From Lactiplantibacillus pingfangensis (GTDB lineage: Bacteria > Bacillota > Bacilli > Lactobacillales > Lactobacillaceae), in contig NZ_BJDG01000022.1 of the NCBI RefSeq assembly GCF_005404945.1, positions 1-59,159 on the forward strand: a DNA stretch of 59,159 bases. The letters are read 5' to 3'. Shown here piece by piece: positions 31,052-40,164 of the stretch. Position 1 is the stretch's first letter. Each line of letters starts with the position of its first letter. Below the pieces are notes generated by a model that did not search any database, was not told the origin of the DNA, and saw only the letters and a program-made list of their open reading frames with translations. The position numbers and the translations under genes are program-made.

Positions 31052-31405
31052 TTAATGCTTGGCAGGTTTGTCCGTTGGAAATTGGCGTCTGAGTTCTCGC
31101 TCGGTGGCGACGTTTTGTAAGATCAGGGCGACCGCCAATCCCATCGCTTGTAAATTGATACTTTGAAGCCAGTGAACGTTGAACAGGCCACCCCAAACAG
31201 CGCCAACTAATAAAATCGTGAACAATTCGATCCCAAACAGCGTATAAACATGTTGGGCGTATTGCCAAGTTTCATCATTTTTGATTGCTCGCCGTGACAT
31301 GTAGCCGGCTAATGAGCGCATTTTGGGCATCCGAACCCGTTGAAAGATCCAGATCAGCAAAATGACTAAAAAGCCTGGCGCTAAACCAAAACTAGTTGTT
31401 GCCAT
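31052..31405 (-). CDS. Small SdpI/YhfL-like membrane protein
   Basis: 117-residue protein with three hydrophobic segments. RSLAGYMSRRAIKNDETWQYAQHVY is the hallmark of the SdpI/YhfL C-terminal domain (GYRTxxSxKNxETWxxA), known from the Bacillus SDP toxin immunity protein; most stand-alone members have no proven role. I place the start at ATG 31405 with GAGGTG just ahead. Located behind zwf on the opposite side of a divergent promoter region to fumC. Confidence 0.7.
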   Translation of the reverse strand: MATTSFGLAPGFLVILLIWIFQRVRMPKMRSLAGYMSRRAIKNDETWQYAQHVYTLFGIELFTILLVGAVWGGLFNVHWLQSINLQAMGLAVALILQNVATERELRRQFPTDKPAKH

Positions 31406-31680
31406 TGCGCACCTCGCCATTCATTAAATTAGCACTGCCTGACAGCGCTTAAAATTATTATAGCAATCATCACACGAGCATGTCGACATTAGGTTTATGA
31501 AAATGATAATTTTTTAATTGCTTTCCTTCAGTTACTAATTAATTTAACCGGGAATCGAAATGAATCAGTCGGTATTATTTTGGCCGCTTTACTAGGCCGG
31601 CGCGGATGGTCGGAGTATACTAAGAAATAATGTTTACCAGATTAGCTTAAAAAATAAGCCATAAGGGGAGAAACTTGATA

Positions 31681-33069
31681 ATGACAACATTTCGTGAAGA
31701 AACAGATACATTAGGCGCTGTGCAAATTCCAGCAACGGCGCTCTGGGGTGCCCAGACAGAACGCAGTCGGCACAATTTTCCCAACGGTCCCTTAATGCCG
31801 GTGGCGGTCATTCGGGCGCTATTGCAAATTAAACAAGCTGCGGCAGAAGTGAATCAAGAGCTTGAAACCTTGTCGCCGGCGAAGTCGATTGTGATTAGCC
31901 AGGCAGTTCGGCAATTATTAGCATTGGATGATGAACACTTGATGGCTGATTTTCCATTGCATGTTTATCAGACTGGTTCGGGGACGCAAACAAATATGAA
32001 CGTTAATGAAGTCTTAGCGCATGTTGCGGCTAAAATTTCCCCAGAAACGCCGGTCTTGCCGAATGATGATATTAATCAATCGCAAAGTTCCAATGACACT
32101 TTTCCAACGGCGATGGCGATTGCGGCGTCACTGGCACTAAAACCCGTGATCACCGAAACGCAGGCGTTAATCGCCGCGTTAACGGTGAAGGAAAAGAAGT
32201 ATTGGCGGACGGTCAAAATTGGGCGCACTCATTTGCAAGACGCCACGCCGTTGACATTTGGCCAAGAGGTGAGTGGCTGGATCAGCATGTTGCAGCATGA
32301 CTGTGATTACTTAATGCAATTAGCGCCCACCTTACTGGAATTACCGCTTGGTGGGACGGCAGTTGGGACTGGCTTGAATACGCAACCAGACTTTGCTAAC
32401 AAGGCGATTGCACTGTTAGCCGGAACTTATCAGCTTGACTTTGTGCCAACCCCAAATAACTTTGCTGGCTTAGCAGCACACTCAGGTTTGACTGTCGTGC
32501 ATGGCGCACTGAAAACCTTGGCGATGGATTTAGTTAAAATTGGGAATGATATTCGATTTTTAGCCAGCGGTCCGCGTGCCGGTTACGGCGAGTTAACGAT
32601 TCCGGCGAATGAACCAGGTTCCTCGATTATGCCCGGCAAAGTGAATCCAACCCAGATTGAAGCTTTGACGATGGCAGCGGCACGGGTGCTGGGAAATGAC
32701 ACCACGATTGGTTTTGCCGCTAGTCAAGGAAACTTTGAAATGAATGTCTATAAGCCGGTTATCATTGACGCTTTCTTGGAATCAACCACGCTGTTGAGCG
32801 GAACTGTGGCTGGTTTGTCAACCAAGTTAGTGGCTGGCTTGACGGTCAATAAAACGCGGATGCGTGAGCTGGTGGATCAATCGTTGATGACGGTCACGGC
32901 GCTATCACCGCATATTGGCTACCATCATGCGGCTGAAATTGCACAATTGGCTGAAAAAGATGAGAGCACGTTACGCGTCGCCGCACTCAAGAGTGGTTAT
33001 GTGACTGCGACTGATTTTGATCATTGGGTTGACCCGTTAAAGATGACGAACATTGAACGGCAAGACTAG
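31681..33069 (+). CDS. fumC: Fumarate hydratase, class II
   Basis: Reversible hydration of fumarate to malate. 462 residues of the aspartase/fumarase superfamily, with TQTNMNVNEVLAHVA, DDINQSQSSNDTFPTAM and the superfamily signature GSSIMPGKVNPTQ. All key residues appear present. The start may be ATG 31681 or TTG 31675, both behind AAGGGGAG; ATG preferred. Nineteen bases before an MFS transporter gene, so probably cotranscribed. Confidence 0.94.
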   Translation: MTTFREETDTLGAVQIPATALWGAQTERSRHNFPNGPLMPVAVIRALLQIKQAAAEVNQELETLSPAKSIVISQAVRQLLALDDEHLMADFPLHVYQTGSGTQTNMNVNEVLAHVAAKISPETPVLPNDDINQSQSSNDTFPTAMAIAASLALKPVITETQALIAALTVKEKKYWRTVKIGRTHLQDATPLTFGQEVSGWISMLQHDCDYLMQLAPTLLELPLGGTAVGTGLNTQPDFANKAIALLAGTYQLDFVPTPNNFAGLAAHSGLTVVHGALKTLAMDLVKIGNDIRFLASGPRAGYGELTIPANEPGSSIMPGKVNPTQIEALTMAAARVLGNDTTIGFAASQGNFEMNVYKPVIIDAFLESTTLLSGTVAGLSTKLVAGLTVNKTRMRELVDQSLMTVTALSPHIGYHHAAEIAQLAEKDESTLRVAALKSGYVTATDFDHWVDPLKMTNIERQD

Positions 33070-33088
33070 AAAAATTTAGGTGAAATGA

Positions 33089-34261
33089 ATGCAAAAGGAA
33101 GTTCGGCTGCGGTGGCTATTGTTAGCAAATTTGCTCAATAATGCCGGCGCAGCATTTATGTGGCCGTTAACAACGGTCTACATGCACAATTATTTGAAGC
33201 AAACTTTGACATTTTCGGGGATTGTTTTATTTTGTATGTCGCTGGCGATGATTCTCGGTAATTATGTCGGTGGCCGGTTGTTTGATCATTGGCAGCCGTA
33301 TTGGACCGCTATTTTAGGTGTGATGATATCAACGATCACCTTAGCCGCACTGATTTTTTGGCACAGCTTGATCCCATATGCCGCTGGGCTAATCATTGTT
33401 GGCTTTGGTGATGGAATCAGTATGACAGTCGTTAATGCTTATGCCGCCACCGTGACTACCAAATCCAACCGGTATGTCTTTAATATGCTTTATCTCGCCT
33501 TGAACGTTGGGGTCGTGATTGGGACTTTGTTGGTGGGGTATCTGCTTGATTTAGGCATCAGTGTCGTCTTTATGGTGACAACAGCTTGTTACATTGGACT
33601 ATTGGCCATTGTCCTGACCACTTTCAATGTTGGGCTTGCCAGCAGTCAGCCGGCAGAAAAAACCACTGGTACGGTTGTGACTGACACGACTTCAAAGCGA
33701 AAGCGCCAATTAATTTGGCTCATTTGTTTGATGATTTTTACCATTTATTTGAGTTATGCCTTATGGGAAAGCTTATTATCTGTTCATATGACAAATTTGG
33801 GTATTCCATTCCGGCGGTATAGCGAAGTTTGGACGATTAATGGCTTATTAATTATTTTGAGTCAACCAGTGGTCACGTTATTCAACGAGCGATTTAAAAT
33901 TGGCTCCCAAGTGGCCTTCGGAATTACCTTGTTTGCTTTGTCGTTCTTAGGACTAGTCTTTGCGCGTCAGTATATTGATTTTATTATTATCATGGTGGTC
34001 TTAACGATTGGGGAGGTTATCGGCCTGCCAATTGTGCCAGCGTGGGTTGATGATATGGCAGCGCCAGAACAACGGGGCAAGTACCAAGGGCGTTTTAACA
34101 TGGCACTTGCGATGGGGCGCGCGGTTGGACCACTATTTGGTGGGATGATGGTTGCGCAGTTCTCTTATTCAGTGCTATTCATTGTCGTGACGGTGATGAT
34201 GTTAGTCACGTTAGGAATTGTGTTGATTCGTGCGCGGCATGAAAAATTATTAAATGGCTAA
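33089..34261 (+). CDS. MFS transporter
   Basis: 390-residue major facilitator with about twelve membrane segments; a central cytosolic loop (SSQPAEKTTGTVVTDTTSKRKRQ) separates the halves. The segment GNYVGGRLFDHW after helix 2 is the MFS motif A region. Resembles drug/H+ antiporters of the DHA1 type (MdtG/YttB-like). Behind fumC in one transcript; export or import of a metabolite of fumarate metabolism is possible, but only context suggests that. Confidence 0.8.
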   Translation: MQKEVRLRWLLLANLLNNAGAAFMWPLTTVYMHNYLKQTLTFSGIVLFCMSLAMILGNYVGGRLFDHWQPYWTAILGVMISTITLAALIFWHSLIPYAAGLIIVGFGDGISMTVVNAYAATVTTKSNRYVFNMLYLALNVGVVIGTLLVGYLLDLGISVVFMVTTACYIGLLAIVLTTFNVGLASSQPAEKTTGTVVTDTTSKRKRQLIWLICLMIFTIYLSYALWESLLSVHMTNLGIPFRRYSEVWTINGLLIILSQPVVTLFNERFKIGSQVAFGITLFALSFLGLVFARQYIDFIIIMVVLTIGEVIGLPIVPAWVDDMAAPEQRGKYQGRFNMALAMGRAVGPLFGGMMVAQFSYSVLFIVVTVMMLVTLGIVLIRARHEKLLNG

Positions 34262-34317
34262 AAGTTGCAAGACTAAAAAGAGGCGTGAGCAGAACTAGTA
34301 ACAGTCATTCCGAAACT

Positions 34318-34545
34318 AAGCTCGTGGTGAGCGCTCCGTCAGTCAGAATCGTTGTGCCATGCGGGGCAGCCGCAGCCAAAGGACGGTCTGCGACTTCGAT
34401 TCCAAGCCGATAACCCACGTCTTAGAATCGCCCGGTAAGATTAGGCGGCCAAGAACACCGGCTAATCTTACTGACACGGCACAACGGTTCTGCCTGTCTT
34501 CACTAAGCCTAATTTGGCTCGCCCGGAAGTAGCTGCTGTTAATTA
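34318..34545 (-). repeat. Inverse, rearranged copy of the repeat A tail module
   Basis: Read on the minus strand this gap holds GCTACTTCCGG (left edge of family A), CTTAGTGAAGACAGGCAG, AACCGTTGTG, CGAAGTCGCAGACCG..TTGGCTGCGG, CACAACGATTCTGACTGACGGAGCGCTCACCACGAG and TGACTGTTA. These blocks follow the order seen behind A1, A3 and A4, but the main 170-bp body is missing and an extra hairpin (TAAGATTAGCCGG..CCGCCTAATCTTA) is inserted. Confidence 0.65.
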
Positions 34546-34612
34546 ATCTGTATGGGCTGGTATTGACATAATAGTACTTAAGATTCTGTTTGTGATTTTA
34601 AGTTAAATGCCT

Positions 34613-34662
34613 AAAAAAACGTTTTGAGATTGTTGATTGTGGCAATTTCGAAACGTTTTTTG
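34613..34662 (+). terminator. Intrinsic terminator after the MFS gene region
   Basis: AAAAAACGTTTTGAGATTG pairs with CAATTTCGAAACGTTTTTT. It lies after the inverse repeat module. Confidence 0.7.
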
Positions 34663-34706
34663 TCTGAATTTAAAGCTTGAAGGCTGTCAATACTTCAAAA
34701 ATTGGG

Positions 34707-34735
34707 CAAAAAAAACGAGCGATAAGCGCTCGCTT
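34707..34735 (-). terminator. Intrinsic terminator of the nrdI-like gene
   Basis: On the minus strand AGCGAGCGCTTATCGCTCG with a run of eight T, eight bases after the stop codon. Confidence 0.85.
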
Positions 34736-34741
34736 GCTGAG

Positions 34742-35215
34742 TTAGTCTGTTAGTGCCGCTAACCGTTCTTTCATGACGTTGTAGATTCGTTCTGTGTCAA
34801 CGGAAGTGCCGCGTAATTCGTAATCGGCAATGAAGTCCGTGTCTAATTGTTCGGCATAACGACGCGCCGTTAAACAGTATTGGTCGTTAAAGTTCCGATT
34901 GCCACTCCCAACAACACCTAAACAGTAGTCGGGGTTTTGATCGTAATTTAAATATTCGCCAAGCACATTGGTCATCAACTCGGTGACACCATTATCAATG
35001 CCGTTACCACCGTTTAAATAGGTGGGGACAAAGGCAAAATAGGGTTTTGTTTCAATTTCAAAGTCGGATTGTTCCGTAATTTCTTTTAAAGTGATTAGGG
35101 GATTGGTTTCATCCGCTGCGTGCTGTGTCTTGGCATAATCTTGCATGCCAGTGACAAAGGAGCGGGTGTTACCTTCAATCGAAATATAAATAATATTGAT
35201 GTTGGTTTCGCTCAC
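34742..35215 (-). CDS. nrdI: NrdI-like flavodoxin
   Basis: 157-residue flavoprotein. NIIYISIEGNTRSFV is the FMN phosphate loop, FVPTYLNGGNG the second loop, and GVVGSGNRNFNDQYCLTARRYAEQ the third; the SGNRNF motif is characteristic of NrdI, which activates the manganese cofactor of class Ib ribonucleotide reductase (NrdF). Slightly longer than Bacillus NrdI. No nrdE or nrdF lies nearby. A stand-alone NrdI-like flavodoxin with another partner is the alternative. Confidence 0.82.
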   Translation of the reverse strand: MSETNINIIYISIEGNTRSFVTGMQDYAKTQHAADETNPLITLKEITEQSDFEIETKPYFAFVPTYLNGGNGIDNGVTELMTNVLGEYLNYDQNPDYCLGVVGSGNRNFNDQYCLTARRYAEQLDTDFIADYELRGTSVDTERIYNVMKERLAALTD

Positions 35216-35345
35216 AACTGGTTCCTCATTTCTGTCTTAACTTGTACGTTAAGTTTACGCTGTGACTAGGCGTTTTGCAAACGATTCACAAATATTTTTA
35301 ATTATTAGTAAGCGCTCTGAATAAGTCCAAGTTATTGGCTAAATA

Positions 35346-35385
35346 AAAATTGAGTGTCAGTCAATGATGACCAGCACTCAATTTA
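35346..35385 (-). terminator. Intrinsic terminator of the CNNM/CBS gene
   Basis: AAATTGAGTG and CACTCAATTT flank a loop; the minus strand ends in TTTTTATTTA. It begins just after the stop codon. Confidence 0.75.
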
Positions 35386-35390
35386 AATCG

Positions 35391-36764
35391 TTATTTTTCG
35401 GAAGCTTCGGGATCATCATCGGTTTCAGCAAGTACCGGTGTTTCTCGGCGACTTACTTCGAACCAATTGATGTACGCATTTTCAAAGTCTAAGGCTTTAA
35501 AGTCGAAGTCCGCAATCTGGACAGTATCTCCAGCTTGAATCTTTGGAAAGTTATCCAAAATGTAGCCGGTTAAGGTGACCACGTCGGAATCTTCAAACTC
35601 CTGCAAATCTGTCTTGAAGAAGCGTTCGAAATCATACAAGGTCATCTTACCGCTAATCCGAAAGTTCCCATTGGCTTGTTTTTCGATGTACTCAGTGGAA
35701 ACATTGTCGATTTCATCGTTAACGGTTCCGAAGAGTTCTTCATAAATATCTTTATCGGTCACAATACCACTGGTCCCACCATACTCGTCAACAACGACGA
35801 CGATTGGTGTTTGCTTATCAATCATCTTTTGCAAGATTGCTTGAATTGGCGTGGTTTCCGGAATCGTGATGATATTGCGTAACACTTTGTTAACACGAAT
35901 CTCGTCATCAACTTCGCCTTGACGAATCAAGTCATAATTGTAAACATAACCTAGAATCTTATCTTTATCATTATTTGCCACGACGGGAAGACGGCTGAAC
36001 CGTTTTTGTAAATAGACCCGAATGGCTTGTTTGACGGTATCGTTAATATCAATGACGACCAACTGAGTCCGGTCAATCATAATATCTTTAGCGATTTTAT
36101 CGTTAAATTCGAAAGCCCGTTCCATATACAAATAATCGTCACGGTCTAACTGACCGCCGGAAACGGCATTACGTGATAAGTTCAAAATTTCGGCTTGTGA
36201 GTAAACATCATTATCTTCATTCGCAACTGGAATCCCAAGCATTTTGACAACACCGGTTGAAGAAGTATTGAGCAACCACACAAAGGGGTAGAAGATAACG
36301 TGGAACCACCGCAGTGGTGTCGTAATGACCGCCATGACTTTGAGCGGCATATCAATCGCAATATTCTTCGGCACGATTTCAGTTAAAACGACTTCTAAGT
36401 AAGTTAAGATGAACACCCCGAGCACAATACTAATCCCGCGGAGAATTGACGTGCTGATTGAGAGGTTGAAAACTGCCAACAATTGGAGGACGAAGTGTTC
36501 CGTCGTTTGTTCACCAATCCAACCTAAAATAATTCCCGCTAACGAAACCCCAACTTGAGTCGTTGAAAGGTATTCATTGAGATTTTGTACCATGTGCAGT
36601 GAAGTGGCGATCCGCTTGGAAGGCTTATCACGCTTTTTTTGTTCTTCTTCGAGGGCGCTTGGTCGGGTCTGAACTAAGGCAAATTCACAGGCCACAAAGA
36701 AAGCGGCAACGCAGAACGTAATGACAATAATGACTAAATTTAATATTATCTGGCCACTGTCCAA
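35391..36764 (-). CDS. CNNM/CorC-type membrane protein with CBS domains (hemolysin family)
   Basis: About 457 residues. A DUF21/CNNM membrane domain (about 1-200, four hydrophobic segments, with ACEFALVQTRPSAL and VEVVLTEIVPKN) is followed by two CBS domains (about 210-330, IMIDRTQLVVIDIND and VVDEYGGTSGIVTDKDI) and a C-terminal CorC/HlyC domain. Family members transport Mg or related cations or bind nucleotides; older names call them hemolysins. The start is uncertain: ATG 36779 has no binding site, while GAGGA lies seven bases before TTG 36764. Confidence 0.85.
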   Translation of the reverse strand: MDSGQIILNLVIIVITFCVAAFFVACEFALVQTRPSALEEEQKKRDKPSKRIATSLHMVQNLNEYLSTTQVGVSLAGIILGWIGEQTTEHFVLQLLAVFNLSISTSILRGISIVLGVFILTYLEVVLTEIVPKNIAIDMPLKVMAVITTPLRWFHVIFYPFVWLLNTSSTGVVKMLGIPVANEDNDVYSQAEILNLSRNAVSGGQLDRDDYLYMERAFEFNDKIAKDIMIDRTQLVVIDINDTVKQAIRVYLQKRFSRLPVVANNDKDKILGYVYNYDLIRQGEVDDEIRVNKVLRNIITIPETTPIQAILQKMIDKQTPIVVVVDEYGGTSGIVTDKDIYEELFGTVNDEIDNVSTEYIEKQANGNFRISGKMTLYDFERFFKTDLQEFEDSDVVTLTGYILDNFPKIQAGDTVQIADFDFKALDFENAYINWFEVSRRETPVLAETDDDPEASEK

Positions 36765-36927
36765 AGAAACATTCCTCATTTCATATAATTAGTTACTTAA
36801 AGTATAACGCTGAGTAGCTATTATTATAAGGATTGTCACCATAATTTGCAATCAGATAAAGATGTTTAACGTTTTCATGGAATGGTGCTAAACTAGAGTT
36901 AACTCAAGTTAAGGGAGATCTTTTGTG

Positions 36928-37266
36928 ATGCCAGTAGAAACGAAAACTAAGATTCATGAGGATTCGAAGAAATTGGTTTATCAGGACAGCGATGTCAAAA
37001 AGGCGATGGATTTAATCCGTAGTAACGGCTACGTGACGAGCGCAGACTTTAAGCAGATGGCTGATGAAGATTGGGCCGAAGGGTTTGATCAAAAAATTGA
37101 AGCCGCTTTCTTGAAGGTCGAAGGTGAAGATCCATACATCTATTTCGAACAGTTTGATTTTAAGGGTGGCGACATTGATTCCATTATCTTTAATATGGAT
37201 CAAGTTGGCACACGTGATCACGCCTTGGAATTATTGGCAGCTGCAATCCACCAAGAGGCTTACTAA
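36928..37266 (+). CDS. Conserved hypothetical protein
   Basis: 112 residues, acidic, soluble (MPVETKTKIHEDSKKLVYQDSDVKKAMDLI ... GGDIDSIIFNMDQVGTRDHALELLAAAIHQEAY). No family motif that I recognise and no membrane segment. ATG 36928 follows AAGGGAG by ten bases; a GTG three bases earlier is possible. It is 27 bases ahead of the Hsp20 gene with a separate strong binding site and could be cotranscribed with it. Confidence 0.75.
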   Translation: MPVETKTKIHEDSKKLVYQDSDVKKAMDLIRSNGYVTSADFKQMADEDWAEGFDQKIEAAFLKVEGEDPYIYFEQFDFKGGDIDSIIFNMDQVGTRDHALELLAAAIHQEAY

Positions 37267-37293
37267 AACTAATTTGTTATAGGGGGCTTGGAC

Positions 37294-37713
37294 ATGCGCC
37301 AGCACTTATTTGGTCGTCTCGACGACTTAGTTCCAGTTGCAATGTTCAAACAGTTTCAGCGTGAAGTGACGACTGTTTTGAACGCCCACTTAGTTATGAA
37401 GACTGATGTGGTTGAACATGATGATGATTATACGGTGACCGCTGAATTACCCGGTTATGATAAAGACGCGATTACGGTACGCTATGCTGACGAGTGCTTG
37501 ACGATTCGGGCCGCGCAACCGACTGACGGCGCCAATCGTGGTGACGACGGTCGGATGTTGCATCGGGAACGACCGGCAGCGGATTTGACACGCCGGTTTA
37601 GTTTCAAAAACGTGCTCAAAGATCAGATTCAGGCACACTATAATGATGGTTTACTCACCGTGACTTTGCCGAAAAAGGTTGCGGATGATGCCGGCAAGAT
37701 TACGATTCAGTAG
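37294..37713 (+). CDS. Small heat shock protein, Hsp20/alpha-crystallin family
   Basis: ATP-independent holdase of 139 residues. The alpha-crystallin domain runs from about residue 34 to the end, with VTAELPGYDKDAITVRYADECLTI and GLLTVTLPKK (the A-x-x-x-G-[IL]-L-type end motif). ATG 37294 follows AGGGGGC; the TTG at 37288 overlaps the spacer. L. plantarum has three small Hsps, and which one this is cannot be told here. No CIRCE or CtsR box was seen upstream. Confidence 0.93.
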   Translation: MRQHLFGRLDDLVPVAMFKQFQREVTTVLNAHLVMKTDVVEHDDDYTVTAELPGYDKDAITVRYADECLTIRAAQPTDGANRGDDGRMLHRERPAADLTRRFSFKNVLKDQIQAHYNDGLLTVTLPKKVADDAGKITIQ

Positions 37714-37735
37714 TCTTTAAATTCTAATAGACCCA

Positions 37736-37777
37736 CTAAAATACCACTTACGACGATTGTCGTGGTGGTATTTTTTG
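37736..37777 (+). terminator. Intrinsic terminator after hsp20
   Basis: AAAATACCACTTACGAC and GTCGTGGTGGTATTTT with six T. Confidence 0.85.
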
Positions 37778-37920
37778 TGAGCTTCAATAATTATTGTGAA
37801 GTTAACAAATTGCCAAAAACATATTTAATGATTCAGTATGTTTATCAAAATCAACAAACTAGTGTATCATATTTTTTTGTTAAAGGTAATTACAGAATAA
37901 ATTCAATATAAAGGAACGTG

Positions 37921-40086
37921 ATGAGGATGCACTGGCAAAACCAGCAGTTAACTAAGCGGCACGCAACCCAATCTTATAAATTGTACAAAGATGGTAGAAA
38001 GTTAGTCAATGTGATGGTCATGACAGGGGCGGCATTCTCATTAGCGACGTTCAGCCAAGTGGTTCGGGGACAGGCTGATAATGTCTCAGCGACAACCCAA
38101 ACCGATACCAGTGCGGTGCAAAATAGTGGGACGCCTGCGACGGCAACGCCGTTGCTGCGGGACGATGTCGCGACTACTCGAATCGTGACGACCACGGTTT
38201 TGGATGGTGATGATAATAATAAAGTCATCAGTGTGACTTCTGAGGAGATGGCCATTGGTGCCGTGATTGGCACGTTAATATGGCAATCTAATCATATGAA
38301 ACCAGGCTACACCACGTTTGGTTATGATGGTCCGCAGAAGGTTGTTGCAGGTGATGGGGACATGCAAATCTCTTGGACGCTCTACCACGGGAAGGATAGT
38401 GTGGCGGCGCAACCAATTACCCGAGAAATTCATTTTAACGGTGCGCCACAGGCAATTCCCGATATTAAACAGTCAATCATGGCAAAAGGTACTAAGGATC
38501 TAGTGACTGGTGTCACCACTTATCAGCTGACGTTTGACGATTATGATATTCCTGCGGTTGCTGGTTATTCGGCCACTCAAGATGCCAATGCTGGGACCTT
38601 AACGACCGCGACATCGCTGGACGATATTGTTGGCAATGTGACTTATACGGCTGATCCGCAAACCGCCACCATTAATTATTTGGATGGGGACAATCAAAAT
38701 AGCTTGGTCACAAGTAAGCAAGTAACCGGGGTAACTGGTGGTGAACTCGTTGCCCCGACAGTCCCAAATAATTATGAACTCAGTAGTAGTGATTTGCCCG
38801 CCACATTTGGTAGCAGTGGTGGGACTTACACGGTAATTTTACGACATAAACATGTTGCTGGGACTCAGGCCGTTCAACGTAAAATCAATTTTAATGGTGT
38901 CGATTTAGCGCCAGTCGTTCAAACGGTTCAGGTCCCGACAGATACGGACCTAGTGACGGGGGCTGTAACCTACACGGCGACGGAAATGCCAAGTTATCAA
39001 CTACCGGATGTGCCCGGCTATGTCTCGACAAGTACAGTGCCGGCAGTCACGATTACGGCTGGTCAGATTGAGGATATGACGGTGACCTATGTCCCTGCCA
39101 AAGTTCAAGCCACGGTGACTGTCGTCGATCAGAGTACTGGCAAGACGATTCAGACTAGTGACTTGACTGGAGAATACGGCAGTTCAGCAGATACGAGCAG
39201 CTTGAAAGCTAGCTTGCGAGCTGCCGGTTACCAGATTGTTTCAGATGATAGTGAAGGTGAAACGCTGGGACTGGCGAGCCATTTCATGATTCAAGTGAAG
39301 CCAGCGGTTGTGACGAGCACTGACACTAAGACGGTTAAACGGACGATTACTTATCAATTTGCCGATGGCCGTCAAGCGGGGCAGGCAGTCACGCAGCAGG
39401 TGACTTTTGAACGGTCAAAGGCAGTGGATCAAGTGACGGGTGCAGTGACTTATGGCGATTGGCGCGTCGTGGCTGATGGTCAGACACAATTTACGGCGGT
39501 GGACACCCCAACACTGGTTGGCTATACCGCTAATCAACAGCAAGTCGCCGCAGTCGCGGTTACCGGTGAGATGACGGACTGGACGGTGCCGGTAACTTAT
39601 CAAGTGACAAGCTCGAAAGTTGTGATTCAGCACGTTGATGAACACGGTCAAAAAATTATGCCGGACACGGTTCTGACGGGGGATTATGGTAGTAACTTTG
39701 CCGCGACTGCACCGGCGATTCAAGGTTATGACGTCTTAGGACAACGTGCAACTGTGGGAACATTTGGTCAAGATACGGCAATTAGCTGGGTTTATCGGGT
39801 TCAGCCCAACGTTGAAAATCAGGTTCAAGATGACAGCCTTAACACTGAAACGACCAATCAACTGGCTTGGCAGCCCAATGTGACCGGTGGTGGGCAACCA
39901 CTGACGGCTATGCCGATAACTGGGACTAATCAGCAGTCAGCTAAGGCTGGGTTGACCCTGGCGGCAGCAAAAGCAGCACCGACCCGTTTGCCACAAACTA
40001 ATGAACAATCTCAGTCGAAGTTAGTTTGGCTGGGTGTGAGTTTAGTCGGGATACTCGGGGCTTTCGTTAGTCGTCGTCGGCACTAA
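37921..40086 (+). CDS. MucBP-type surface protein with LPQTNE sortase anchor
   Basis: 721-residue cell-wall-anchored protein, probably an adhesin. The N-terminus has KLYKDGRKLV (about 18-27), a variant of the KxYKxGKxW signal peptide, then a hydrophobic stretch and an export site near VRGQADN. The body contains several MucBP/Mub-like modules (QITREIHFNG, AVQRKINFNG, ATINYLDGDNQ, ATVTVVDQSTGK, VVIQHVDEHGQK). The C-terminus has LPQTNE (about 690-695), a hydrophobic helix and RRRH. ATG 37921 follows AAGGA. Domain number is lower than in large mucus-binding proteins. The ligand cannot be read from sequence. Confidence 0.88.
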   Translation: MRMHWQNQQLTKRHATQSYKLYKDGRKLVNVMVMTGAAFSLATFSQVVRGQADNVSATTQTDTSAVQNSGTPATATPLLRDDVATTRIVTTTVLDGDDNNKVISVTSEEMAIGAVIGTLIWQSNHMKPGYTTFGYDGPQKVVAGDGDMQISWTLYHGKDSVAAQPITREIHFNGAPQAIPDIKQSIMAKGTKDLVTGVTTYQLTFDDYDIPAVAGYSATQDANAGTLTTATSLDDIVGNVTYTADPQTATINYLDGDNQNSLVTSKQVTGVTGGELVAPTVPNNYELSSSDLPATFGSSGGTYTVILRHKHVAGTQAVQRKINFNGVDLAPVVQTVQVPTDTDLVTGAVTYTATEMPSYQLPDVPGYVSTSTVPAVTITAGQIEDMTVTYVPAKVQATVTVVDQSTGKTIQTSDLTGEYGSSADTSSLKASLRAAGYQIVSDDSEGETLGLASHFMIQVKPAVVTSTDTKTVKRTITYQFADGRQAGQAVTQQVTFERSKAVDQVTGAVTYGDWRVVADGQTQFTAVDTPTLVGYTANQQQVAAVAVTGEMTDWTVPVTYQVTSSKVVIQHVDEHGQKIMPDTVLTGDYGSNFAATAPAIQGYDVLGQRATVGTFGQDTAISWVYRVQPNVENQVQDDSLNTETTNQLAWQPNVTGGGQPLTAMPITGTNQQSAKAGLTLAAAKAAPTRLPQTNEQSQSKLVWLGVSLVGILGAFVSRRRH

Positions 40087-40100
40087 GCATTTTGGATTGT

Positions 40101-40156
40101 AAAAACGACACCGTCTGATTTTGGTTAAGACCAAATCAGATGGTGTCGCTTTTTTG
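40101..40156. terminator. Intrinsic terminator after the surface protein gene
   Basis: AACGACACCGTCTGATTTTGGT and its complement (split by mismatches) form a stem of about 20 bp with T on the right. It also lies behind the minus-strand DUF960-like gene. Confidence 0.85.
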
Positions 40157-40164
40157 ATGAAACG

